Assembly (NCBI GenBank): GCA_964540005.1
Contig: CAZILN010000159.1
Coordinates: forward strand, 1 to 9,747
DNA: 9,747 bases
Source of the DNA: CAZILN01 sp964540005
Lineage (GTDB): Bacteria > Bacteroidota > Bacteroidia > Bacteroidales > SM23-62
Reading direction: 5' to 3'
A program made the translations under genes and the position numbers. Shown piece by piece: positions 1 to 6,513 of the stretch (positions are counted from its first letter, which is position 1; the number at the start of each line of letters is the position of its first letter). The notes beneath the pieces are model-generated. The model searched no databases, was not told the origin of the DNA, and was given only the letters and a program-made list of their open reading frames with translations.

Positions 1-309
1 GCTTAATGTGTAACTAAATGCCCAATCAATTGATGAAGTTTCTGCAATAGTTAAAACAGATGGTTCACCATTAGTCTTAGAGTCAGAAACATTTAATCCG
101 TAAATTAAATAAGTTCCTAATCTAGCATACGCAGAATACCAGCAAGACTTTATAGTTACTCTATAAAGCTTGCCATTTTCAATTAAAATTGTTTTGTCTC
201 CACCATTTGCCACTGTATAACATTCAGTAGATGTCTGGGCAAATGCTTGATTAAAAACAATTCCAATCAAAAAGATTGTTGTTAAAAACTTTAAAAGTGT
301 TTTTTTCAT
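1..309 (-). CDS. Secreted protein of unknown function (5' part only, cut by left edge)
   Basis: The minus strand is open from an ATG at 309-307 to the left edge, giving 103 residues without a stop. The N-terminus is a clear signal peptide: Lys-Lys after Met, a hydrophobic stretch at about residues 5-20, then an A-F-A-Q cleavage site near residue 24. The mature part starts Q-T-S-T-E-C-Y-T-V and is rich in Ser, Thr and Tyr, with two visible cysteines, which fits an exported beta-rich domain. I do not recognise the family. By my count about 32% of its bases are G or C, clearly lower than the genes to the right. Its ATG is only 24 bp from the left end of the neighbouring insertion sequence, so its native promoter may have been displaced. 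The missing 3' part could carry a recognisable domain or a sorting tail. Confidence 0.7.
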   Translation of the reverse strand, partial: MKKTLLKFLTTIFLIGIVFNQAFAQTSTECYTVANGGDKTILIENGKLYRVTIKSCWYSAYARLGTYLIYGLNVSDSKTNGEPSVLTIAETSSIDWAFSYTLS

Positions 310-333
310 AATCAATAATTTTAAATTAATTAC

Positions 334-359
334 TTAAGTTTCCTAGTATTTAAAGTGTT
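334..359 (+). repeat. Left terminal inverted repeat of the IS4-like element
   Basis: The sequence matches the reverse complement of 2279-2304 at 21 of 26 positions. The core AAGTTTCCTAGT at 336-347 is perfect. The sequence AC just outside (332-333) also pairs with GT at 2305-2306, so the true tip may be 332. Confidence 0.7.
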
Positions 360-446
360 ATATATCAATTAGTTAAGATTCCGATTTTCGTCTCAAAATA
401 TACACCAAGCAATTGTTATACAGCACATTACAACGGTAATAACAGC

Positions 447-2192
447 TCATGCAGCTCGTTTTTTCTCAAACACTGGTGAAAATAGTCTCATAATCTCCTC
501 TGCCCTTTGATTGTCCCGGATCATTTCTTCAAACAGTTCTATGCAGTCAATCTTCAGTATTTCCCCTATCCCGTTGACAATTTCCCAGAATATATCCATC
601 AAATACCGGGTTATGTTCTCTTCCTGGGCCTGCGAACTCAACAGATCAAAGATGCTGCCAAGGCTCTGGCCGTAGTACCTCTGTTTATACAATAATAGCA
701 TAATGTATTGCATCATAGCCAGAGTGGTGGCCCCGATCTGAGAGTCGAAATTATTGCACTGGCATTTTCCGAGCTGAAGGTGCTGCTTTGCATCCTTAAA
801 AAATACTTCGCAACTCCACCTTATATGATAGACCTCCATAAGCTTATTGAACCCTATCTTCAGGTCATTGGTTATAAAGGCCCTCCATTTACTCCCAGAC
901 CCCAGCTTTACAAAGAACAAGTTCACCCTGCGGTTATCGTACCAGACAGGGACCATGATGTATTTGGCATTAAACTTCCGGTTTCGCTTTATTTTCTTCC
1001 GGTACCTTTTTCTCAGATCGTCCGCATTCATTTCTTTATCATCAAGGCAATCCCGGTATAAAGTCTTTCCCATCTTTACCATGGCTATGAGCTTTATGCT
1101 TTTGGTACGGAACGATTCGATGCGGGCAAGGATCTCCTTTGAGAAGAACCAGCTGTCAAACAGAACATAATCAAATTCAAAACCTCTTTTGACCGCTCTG
1201 GATATCATATTGATCACACTCTGAACCTTGCTCATATCAGATTCCGACTTCCGCTGGTACCCAGGACTGGCCTTATCTCTGTTTTTCCTGAACTGATTTC
1301 GCCGCTGTGCTGGGGTTAGTCCGTATAGCGGAGCTTTCTTCTCCATCTTCCTGACCAATCCCTCCTTTTCTTCCAGGATGGCCTTCGCTTGTTTCATCTT
1401 TCCACGAAGTCTCGACTGCTTCTTCTTGGAGCGGGATACCCGTTTTTCCTGCTTCTCATATTCCAACACTACGGTCTTCTTTGAACAAGCATTCATTTCT
1501 TCCTTAAGGGAGTTCAGCATTGCCCTCTTCTCCAAGTGTTGCTTTCTGTGCTCCCGGTAATCCAGTTCAGCTTGCTTTGCCTTCCGTTTTGCCCGGTTGC
1601 GTTTTTTCCGTGCTTTATCAAGCTCACCACCCCGTTCACGATGCAGTGAAAAATCAACAGGGATAAAACTACCACCATCCCAATAACCACAGATCAGAAG
1701 CTTATAGCCAAAGATATACCGGCCGGTAACATGGTCATGCATCTTGCTGACTGCCTCTATCTTTTTCCCGCTTTTCTCTATGGGACTGTCATCAAATATC
1801 AAAGCCTTAATCTTGCCGCAATATTCAGTTATGCGGGCCGAAAGATTCAGATACCGCTTGGCATACAGATACAGGATCGTACGCCAGCTAATATATTCAT
1901 TGCCCAGCAGATCATAGTAAGGATTCTTACTGCCATCTCGGTCTGTAAGCTTCCCAAACTGCCGGCTAAAGTAGCTGTGGATGTTCCGGCTTTGGTAAAA
2001 TAGCATAACCAGCAAGGATGTCATGATCAGGGTAACCCTGATACCACTCTGCTTAACTGACTCAAACTGTCCGAATATGCGCTGTATGTCAAAGAACCCT
2101 AACGTGTCTTCCAGGCATGCGCCTGTTTTGTCGTCGCTATCAATGAATTTTTGAAATTCTCCTAAATTTTCCGTAATTTTCATGTGTTGCAT
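447..2192 (-). CDS. IS4-family DDE transposase, 581 aa
   Basis: The protein carries the catalytic signature of IS4-type transposases. The first acidic residue is in FDDSP (D134/D135) and the second in LFDSWF (D346). The third lies in a textbook Y-(2)-R-(3)-E-(6)-K motif: Y455, R458, E462, K469 within YHIRWSCEVFFKDAK. These residues bind the two metal ions for cut-and-paste DNA transfer (family knowledge). Between the first and second Asp is an unusual Lys/Arg/Glu-rich stretch at about residues 188-305, likely a basic coiled coil; it pushes the two Asp about 211 residues apart. The start at 2192 (MQHMK) is used here, but the Met at 2183 is possible. There is no Shine-Dalgarno sequence, as is common in Bacteroidota. 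A recognisable promoter lies just upstream, and the gene fills most of the element. The frame shows no breaks. Confidence 0.93.
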   Translation of the reverse strand: MQHMKITENLGEFQKFIDSDDKTGACLEDTLGFFDIQRIFGQFESVKQSGIRVTLIMTSLLVMLFYQSRNIHSYFSRQFGKLTDRDGSKNPYYDLLGNEYISWRTILYLYAKRYLNLSARITEYCGKIKALIFDDSPIEKSGKKIEAVSKMHDHVTGRYIFGYKLLICGYWDGGSFIPVDFSLHRERGGELDKARKKRNRAKRKAKQAELDYREHRKQHLEKRAMLNSLKEEMNACSKKTVVLEYEKQEKRVSRSKKKQSRLRGKMKQAKAILEEKEGLVRKMEKKAPLYGLTPAQRRNQFRKNRDKASPGYQRKSESDMSKVQSVINMISRAVKRGFEFDYVLFDSWFFSKEILARIESFRTKSIKLIAMVKMGKTLYRDCLDDKEMNADDLRKRYRKKIKRNRKFNAKYIMVPVWYDNRRVNLFFVKLGSGSKWRAFITNDLKIGFNKLMEVYHIRWSCEVFFKDAKQHLQLGKCQCNNFDSQIGATTLAMMQYIMLLLYKQRYYGQSLGSIFDLLSSQAQEENITRYLMDIFWEIVNGIGEILKIDCIELFEEMIRDNQRAEEIMRLFSPVFEKKRAA

Positions 2193-2249
2193 GTCGTATT
2201 TGTGTGCTAACTAACTCAAATATAGTCAATTAGACTAAGGCATGCAACA
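2185..2249 (-). promoter_or_regulatory. Inverted repeat joining the transposase start codon to its -33 region (possible read-through shield)
   Basis: TGTTGCATG at 2185-2193 is a perfect 9-bp inverted repeat of CATGCAACA at 2241-2249. The left arm contains the transposase start codon (2192-2190). The right arm overlaps the -33 element, so it should be absent from transcripts that start at the element's own promoter. Only longer transcripts entering from outside would contain both arms and could hide the start codon. A second small hairpin lies between the arms (TAGTC at 2223-2227, GACTA at 2233-2237). Confidence 0.5.
2217..2247 (-). promoter_or_regulatory. Bacteroidota-type promoter of the transposase gene
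   Basis: On the minus strand the -7 element TATATTTG (2224-2217) matches the TAnnTTTG consensus exactly. A TTGC at 2247-2244 lies 19 bp upstream, in the position of the -33 element. Transcription would start near 2211, giving a leader of roughly 20 nt before the start codon at 2192. Confidence 0.6.
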
Positions 2250-2278
2250 TTTTTTATTTTTCCAACTGCTTGTTTATC

Positions 2279-2304
2279 AACATTTTATCAACTAGGAAAC
2301 TTTA
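2279..2304 (-). repeat. Right terminal inverted repeat of the IS4-like element
   Basis: This is the partner of 334-359. Its perfect core is ACTAGGAAACTT at 2291-2302, the reverse complement of 336-347. Mismatches are concentrated just inside the core. Confidence 0.7.
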
Positions 2305-2344
2305 GTTAATAACTTTTGAAATACGATTACATTTTATTAATGCT

Positions 2345-2352
2345 TATTTTTG
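2345..2352 (+). promoter_or_regulatory. Putative -7 element for the beta-helix gene
   Basis: TATTTTTG matches TAnnTTTG exactly and lies 35 bp before the ATG at 2388, so the leader would be about 30 nt. The nearest TTTG (2315-2318) is 26 bp upstream, too far for a standard -33 element. The promoter may therefore be weak, need an activator, or have lost its upstream part to the IS insertion that ends at about 2304. Confidence 0.4.
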
Positions 2353-2387
2353 GAATAATCAAACCTGTAAATTCTTAAAGAACTGAA

Positions 2388-4238
2388 ATGAATTATATTT
2401 TATCACATAATTTTAGATATTCTTGGATGGGCTTTGTCCTACTTTGTCTATTTGCAATGACATTTAAAATAAAAGCACAGCCATCGGGAGGACCATACGG
2501 TCCAATCTCTAAAATCTATGAACTCCCAGATGCTAATACAATATACTATGTGGCTCCAGATGGTAAAGAAGAAGTTCCTGGAACTGAGTTGAACCAGCCA
2601 ACTACCTTGGAGTCGGCAATCTCTCGGGTGGTTACAGGAGATGCGATTGTTCTCCGCGGAGGCGTTTACCGGACTGGGGAACTGATTTTTAATCAGGGAA
2701 TTACCCTGCAGCCATTTCATGATGAACAGCCAGTTCTTAAAGGAACTCAAATCGCAACTGAAGGTGTTGCACTAAGGGGCAATGTATGGAGAATCCCATG
2801 GAAACGATTGTTCCCGAGTAAACCTCTTGACTGGTGGCGGCGAGATCGTGAAGGAGTAAGAACACCTTTGCACCGCTTTAACAATGACATGGTTTTTATT
2901 GATGGTAATTCCCTTCTATCTGTTGGGTGGGAAGGAGATGTTGACGAGAACTCATACTACATAGACTATGAGAAGGAGCAGGTTTATATTGGTGTCGATC
3001 CAGCTAAGCATCTGGTCGAGATTTCTGCTTATGGCGGTGCTCTTGTTCGTACTACTTCCAAAGTGCATGGAAAAGTTAATGATAAAAAGGGACCTGTTAT
3101 TCGTGGAATTACATTTACACAATACGCGTGGCGGGCTATTGAAATTGAAGGAAAACGAAGCTTTGGACCTACTGACGAACCAACAGACGAGCCTCTCGGG
3201 CTATCAGATCCATCCACATATGGAAAAGAGGTTATTGGTACAACGCTTGAAAATGTGACAATAACGCATTGTTCCCGTGTGGCAGGTTTTTTCCGTGGAG
3301 ATAGCCTCACTATCCGCCAATCGCTTTTCAGTAATACGAGTACTGAAGGCGTGTATGTGATTGGTTCGTCTGATGTACTGCTTGAGGGAAACATATTTCG
3401 CAGCAATAATGTAGAGAATCTTACAGGTTATTATCCTTCTGCAGTCAAAATATTCAATCAATCTCATCGTGTCACCTGCCGGAATAACCTGGTGATGGAT
3501 AATCCGAACTCGAATGGCATCTGGTATGATGTTGGCAATAAAGATGGGATATTCATCAATAACTGGGTTCAGGACTGTATAAACGGGTTCTTCTTCGAAA
3601 TCTCCGCAGGGGCTATTTGTGTTGGTAATGTTTTCCTAAATTGCGGAAATGGCATTTATGTCCTCAATAGCTCGGATGTCAGGGCCTGGCATAATACCTT
3701 GGTCAATTGCTCGGCAACTTTCAGTCGCACAAACCGAGGAGCAACAGGTGATCATTTCGGGTGGCACGCGGCTACAGGACCAGATGTAGATCAACGGGAT
3801 GGACATGTTTTTGTTGCTAACCTTTTAGTGGCAGACAGCCGATTTCAAAGGCCATTACTCCAATTTCGACAATCGAACGATCTATGTGGCAAACTCACCG
3901 GCTCCCAGATTGACAAGCTCGACGGAAATGTCTATGTCCGGGATAAAGGTGCTAACACTATATTCATTTGGAGTCCTGCAAAAGGTGAAACCTGTACAAC
4001 AGAGTTTAAGAATATTGAAGACTTTCAAAAAATCTATCCTGAGTTTGAGACTCATAGTAAAGTCTTGAATTCAGACATGAGATCCATTTTTAAAAGTCCG
4101 GAATTAAACAATTATGAGTTAATTAAACCATTACAAGAGTCAGCCTTGACAATTCCTCTACCAGATGATATCAAGAAGTTAATTGGCTGGAGTGAAACTG
4201 GTATTCAAATACCCGGTGCATTCCCCATTAAGTTTTGA
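2388..4238 (+). CDS. Secreted right-handed parallel beta-helix protein, 616 aa (possible polysaccharide-active enzyme)
   Basis: The N-terminus is a signal peptide with a hydrophobic core at about residues 12-26 and likely cleavage at K-A|Q after residue 30. The mature start has the pattern YYVAPDG (53-59), a stretch with P-TTLESAI (71-78), then GDAIVLRGGVYR (84-95), which opens many pectate-lyase-like and chondroitinase-B-like beta-helix proteins. From about residue 235 to 480 there are repeated coils of the type V-x-I/L-x-x-N-x-F with G-I/V-Y (ENVTITHC, SSDVLLEGNIF, NNLVMDNPNSNGIWY, VGNVFLNCGNGIYV, VRAWHNTLVN). A short acidic duplication TDEPTDEP lies at 262-269. Many relatives bind or cleave acidic polysaccharides, but I cannot assign a CAZy family or name catalytic residues. 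No SusC/SusD pair is adjacent. AAAG at 2377-2380 is a weak ribosome-binding candidate. It converges on the symporter gene with a 46-bp gap. Confidence 0.85.
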   Translation: MNYILSHNFRYSWMGFVLLCLFAMTFKIKAQPSGGPYGPISKIYELPDANTIYYVAPDGKEEVPGTELNQPTTLESAISRVVTGDAIVLRGGVYRTGELIFNQGITLQPFHDEQPVLKGTQIATEGVALRGNVWRIPWKRLFPSKPLDWWRRDREGVRTPLHRFNNDMVFIDGNSLLSVGWEGDVDENSYYIDYEKEQVYIGVDPAKHLVEISAYGGALVRTTSKVHGKVNDKKGPVIRGITFTQYAWRAIEIEGKRSFGPTDEPTDEPLGLSDPSTYGKEVIGTTLENVTITHCSRVAGFFRGDSLTIRQSLFSNTSTEGVYVIGSSDVLLEGNIFRSNNVENLTGYYPSAVKIFNQSHRVTCRNNLVMDNPNSNGIWYDVGNKDGIFINNWVQDCINGFFFEISAGAICVGNVFLNCGNGIYVLNSSDVRAWHNTLVNCSATFSRTNRGATGDHFGWHAATGPDVDQRDGHVFVANLLVADSRFQRPLLQFRQSNDLCGKLTGSQIDKLDGNVYVRDKGANTIFIWSPAKGETCTTEFKNIEDFQKIYPEFETHSKVLNSDMRSIFKSPELNNYELIKPLQESALTIPLPDDIKKLIGWSETGIQIPGAFPIKF

Positions 4239-4284
4239 AATATCTTCTCGACTATTACAGCCCAGCTTGTGCCTAACAGGTATA

Positions 4285-5673
4285 TCAATCCGATCGCTTT
4301 CCCGGGGTTCCTACCCAGATCCTGTTCACACGATAATTAATAACCATACCTATAAATACTCCCACAAGGCAGGATGCCCAGGCATATATGATGAGGTTGG
4401 TGGAGATGCCTACAATAAGGGCAGGGACGATCACACCCAGTAAACAGAGCAATATGGAGATATTTACGCTGTAACGGTTTATATCAGGGATGATCCAGAT
4501 GACCAGGGTCAGGAAGCCCAGCGACATGGTCAGGGAAACGAAGAGAAAAGTAGCATCGACAATATCCCTAAGGATAAGGGCTACTCCTATTCCAAGGGCC
4601 ATAAGGATGGCCATGGAGATCCTCATAGTCCGGTATACCTGCTGCTGGTTAAGGTCATATGATTTTTGCAGAAGATCCTGGGTCACCGTTGAGGCGGTAG
4701 TAAACAGGTAGGTATCTGCAGAAGATGAGACTGCGGAGTATATTATTACCACTGATAATCCGGAAAGACCGATAGGGAGAAGATTGCTGAATCCTACAAT
4801 AAGGGCCGTATCGGGATCAATGCTGGGCAGTTCTGTCCTTACGGCCAGTCCAATCAGAAGCAGTATGATCCCTATAACCAGATAAAAAACCGAGGACCAG
4901 AAAAGGCTGCGTTTGAAATGCTTCTGATCCTTTATGGCATATACCCTTTGCCATAATTCTGCAGAAGCCATAGGGATGAAAAAACCGGCCAGGAAAAAGC
5001 TGATTATCTGGAATACCGGGATACTGAAAAGCTCCCGGGTTGAAATGTTTATTGTTGAGCTGGAAGTGATTATCAGGAAAAGCATCAGGATGAATAACAG
5101 GAAGATGCCTATTGTCTGAATAATATCGGTCTTTACTACAGCATTGAATCCCCCCATCAGCAGGTATAACAGGATGATAACCCCCACAAGTATAACAGAG
5201 AATTCATAGCTGATCGGAGTATACTCCTCGATCAGTTTGGCCCCAGCTGTAAAATTCAGGACCACCCATCCAAACATAATTATCATAACAATCACAGAGG
5301 CCAGATAACCTGCAAACCTTCCTTTCAGGAAAAAGAAAAAATCAGGAAGGGTATAGAACTTCTGTTCATCGGCAAGTTTTTTAACCTTGGTGCCAAAAAA
5401 GTAAAAGACAAAAAGCCCGATCACAGAGCCAATGAAATACCAAAGTGCACCCATGCCATACAAGTAAACCAGGGCAGTGTAGGTAAGCAGAATAGCTGCA
5501 CCTATCCGGCTCGAGAAAATAGTAGTCGTTGCCTGGAAGGATTTCAGCTTCCTTCCGGCGATCAGGTAATCCTCCCTGTCGGACTTTTTTCCTGTCCAGA
5601 GTCCAACTACAAGAATGATAATAAAATAAATGGCTATGAGGAAAATATCCAGTCCGGATAACATGGTAATCAT
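4285..5673 (-). CDS. Sodium:solute symporter (SSS family), 462 aa
   Basis: The protein is almost entirely hydrophobic, with about 12-13 membrane segments, as expected for the LeuT-fold SSS family (TC 2.A.21; PutP, SGLT and relatives). TM1 is followed by the typical loop GKKSDREDYLIAGR (28-41). The family signature GGFNAVVKTDIIQ is at 174-186. The segment AVSSSADTYLFTTAST (314-329) corresponds to the TM8 region whose Ser residues help bind sodium. A conserved ELWQRVYA loop is at 239-246. The family couples sodium entry to uptake of sugars, amino acids, vitamins or organic acids; the substrate cannot be read from the sequence. Met4 (5664) is an alternative start. Upstream, TATGTTTC (5691-5684) is a 7-of-8 match to the -7 consensus, with TTG 22 bp further upstream. 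This promoter is so close that it would fit the Met4 start better. The regulator gene lies 162 bp upstream on the same strand, so co-transcription is possible but unproven. Confidence 0.92.
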   Translation of the reverse strand: MITMLSGLDIFLIAIYFIIILVVGLWTGKKSDREDYLIAGRKLKSFQATTTIFSSRIGAAILLTYTALVYLYGMGALWYFIGSVIGLFVFYFFGTKVKKLADEQKFYTLPDFFFFLKGRFAGYLASVIVMIIMFGWVVLNFTAGAKLIEEYTPISYEFSVILVGVIILLYLLMGGFNAVVKTDIIQTIGIFLLFILMLFLIITSSSTINISTRELFSIPVFQIISFFLAGFFIPMASAELWQRVYAIKDQKHFKRSLFWSSVFYLVIGIILLLIGLAVRTELPSIDPDTALIVGFSNLLPIGLSGLSVVIIYSAVSSSADTYLFTTASTVTQDLLQKSYDLNQQQVYRTMRISMAILMALGIGVALILRDIVDATFLFVSLTMSLGFLTLVIWIIPDINRYSVNISILLCLLGVIVPALIVGISTNLIIYAWASCLVGVFIGMVINYRVNRIWVGTPGKRSD

Positions 5674-5835
5674 ATTAGGTTTGGAAACATAAGGCTGTAT
5701 CAGAGGGCAGTATCAATAGAATGTTATTAATTTGACATGCGTATCATCAGCCAAAATAAAAAAACAAATTCAGACAGCAATATGCAGGAATGTTTTTTAC
5801 ATAGTCCGGTAAGCAGTCAGGTTTAATTAGGGGGC

Positions 5836-6513
5836 TCAGCTGTTTTCCCCGTCCCTGAAGATAAACCCTACTCCACGAATGGTATCGAGTGATACGGAAG
5901 CCTCCGGTTTAAGGTATTTACGGATACGGGTGATGAAAACATCCATGCTTCTGCCCAGGAAATAATCGTCCTCCCCCCATAAGTCGGTGAGGATCTTTTC
6001 CCGTTTCAGAACAGTATTTTTATGTTCTGCAAGGTATTTAAGCAGTTCTGCTTCTTTCAGGGTCATCTGGTGTGAAGAACCGTAACCTGACAGCATCAGT
6101 TCATCAAAACGGAATTCAAACTCACCTATGCTGATAGGTTCCAAACCAATTTTTCGGGCCCGTCGCAGGATGTTCCTGACCCTCAGGATCAGTTCCTCAA
6201 CCTCGAAAGGTTTGGTGATATAGTCATCGGCCCCGATCTTAAGTCCCTTTAACTTATCTTTTTTCTGATTTTTAGCTGTAAGGAAAAGGACCGGCATTTC
6301 CTGGTCATGTTTTTTGATCTTCTGGGCAAGGGTGTAGCCATCCATAACCGGCATCATTATATCAAGCAGGCAGATGTCAACGTGCTGCTCCTCGAAAATA
6401 TCAAGCCCCTTTTGCCCATTTTCGGCAGCAAGCACTGTAAAACCTTGCAATTCAAGGTATTGGGATAATATGCTGCGCAGGTCAGTATCGTCTTCAGCCA
6501 GAAGTATGATCAT
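5836..6513 (-). CDS. OmpR-family response regulator, 225 aa (RprY-like)
   Basis: The receiver domain (about 1-118) has every expected residue: the acidic pair D8/D9, phospho-acceptor D51 in LLDIMMP, T79 in FLTAK, and K101 in TKPF. The C-terminal winged helix (about 127-222) contains MTLKEAELLKYL, the recognition region around GRSMDVFITRIRKYL, and the wing TIRGVGFIF. Phosphorylation by the partner kinase should promote dimerisation and binding to direct-repeat DNA (family knowledge). Its start overlaps the end of the kinase gene by 20 bp, so the two are translationally linked, and the ATG gives the normal receiver N-terminus MIILLAEDD. The overall pattern resembles the Bacteroides RprY type, but orthology is not shown. 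The likely target is the triple CATTAAC array upstream of the kinase gene. Confidence 0.95.
   Translation of the reverse strand: MIILLAEDDTDLRSILSQYLELQGFTVLAAENGQKGLDIFEEQHVDICLLDIMMPVMDGYTLAQKIKKHDQEMPVLFLTAKNQKKDKLKGLKIGADDYITKPFEVEELILRVRNILRRARKIGLEPISIGEFEFRFDELMLSGYGSSHQMTLKEAELLKYLAEHKNTVLKREKILTDLWGEDDYFLGRSMDVFITRIRKYLKPEASVSLDTIRGVGFIFRDGENS

Larger units (their letters stand above)
334..2304 (-). mobile_element. IS4-like insertion sequence, complete, about 1.97 kb
   Basis: One DDE transposase gene is enclosed by imperfect terminal inverted repeats at 334-359 and 2279-2304 (21 of 26 positions match, including a perfect 12-bp core AAGTTTCCTAGT). The outer limits are uncertain by about 2 bp, because two further matching bases lie outside each end. 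If the ends are 334 and 2304, the flanks ATTAATTAC (325-333) and GTTAATAAC (2305-2313) match at 7 of 9 positions, which could be a decayed target duplication or chance in AT-rich DNA. The element lies between two divergent genes and interrupts neither coding region. The transposase frame is intact, so the copy may still be active. Confidence 0.8.

Noticed and set aside
507..2003. Several plus-strand open frames of 60-117 codons inside the transposase gene
   Set aside because: They lie antisense to a gene with intact catalytic motifs, show no domain pattern of their own, and end haphazardly.
3075..3081. Single GTTAATG/CATTAAC occurrences inside coding regions, such as this one
   Set aside because: Isolated heptamers are expected by chance in nearly 10 kb; only the three in tandem at fixed spacing are meaningful.
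2968..3467. Overlapping frames on both strands inside the beta-helix gene
   Set aside because: The main frame has a signal peptide and continuous beta-helix coils; the others are shadows.
4183..4443. Plus-strand frame of 86 codons bridging the ends of the beta-helix and symporter genes
   Set aside because: It overlaps both real coding regions and has low-complexity, non-protein-like content.
5674..5835. Possible terminator or regulatory RNA between the regulator and symporter genes
   Set aside because: There is a T-rich run on the minus strand near 5755-5766, but no convincing stem precedes it and no riboswitch-like structure was seen.
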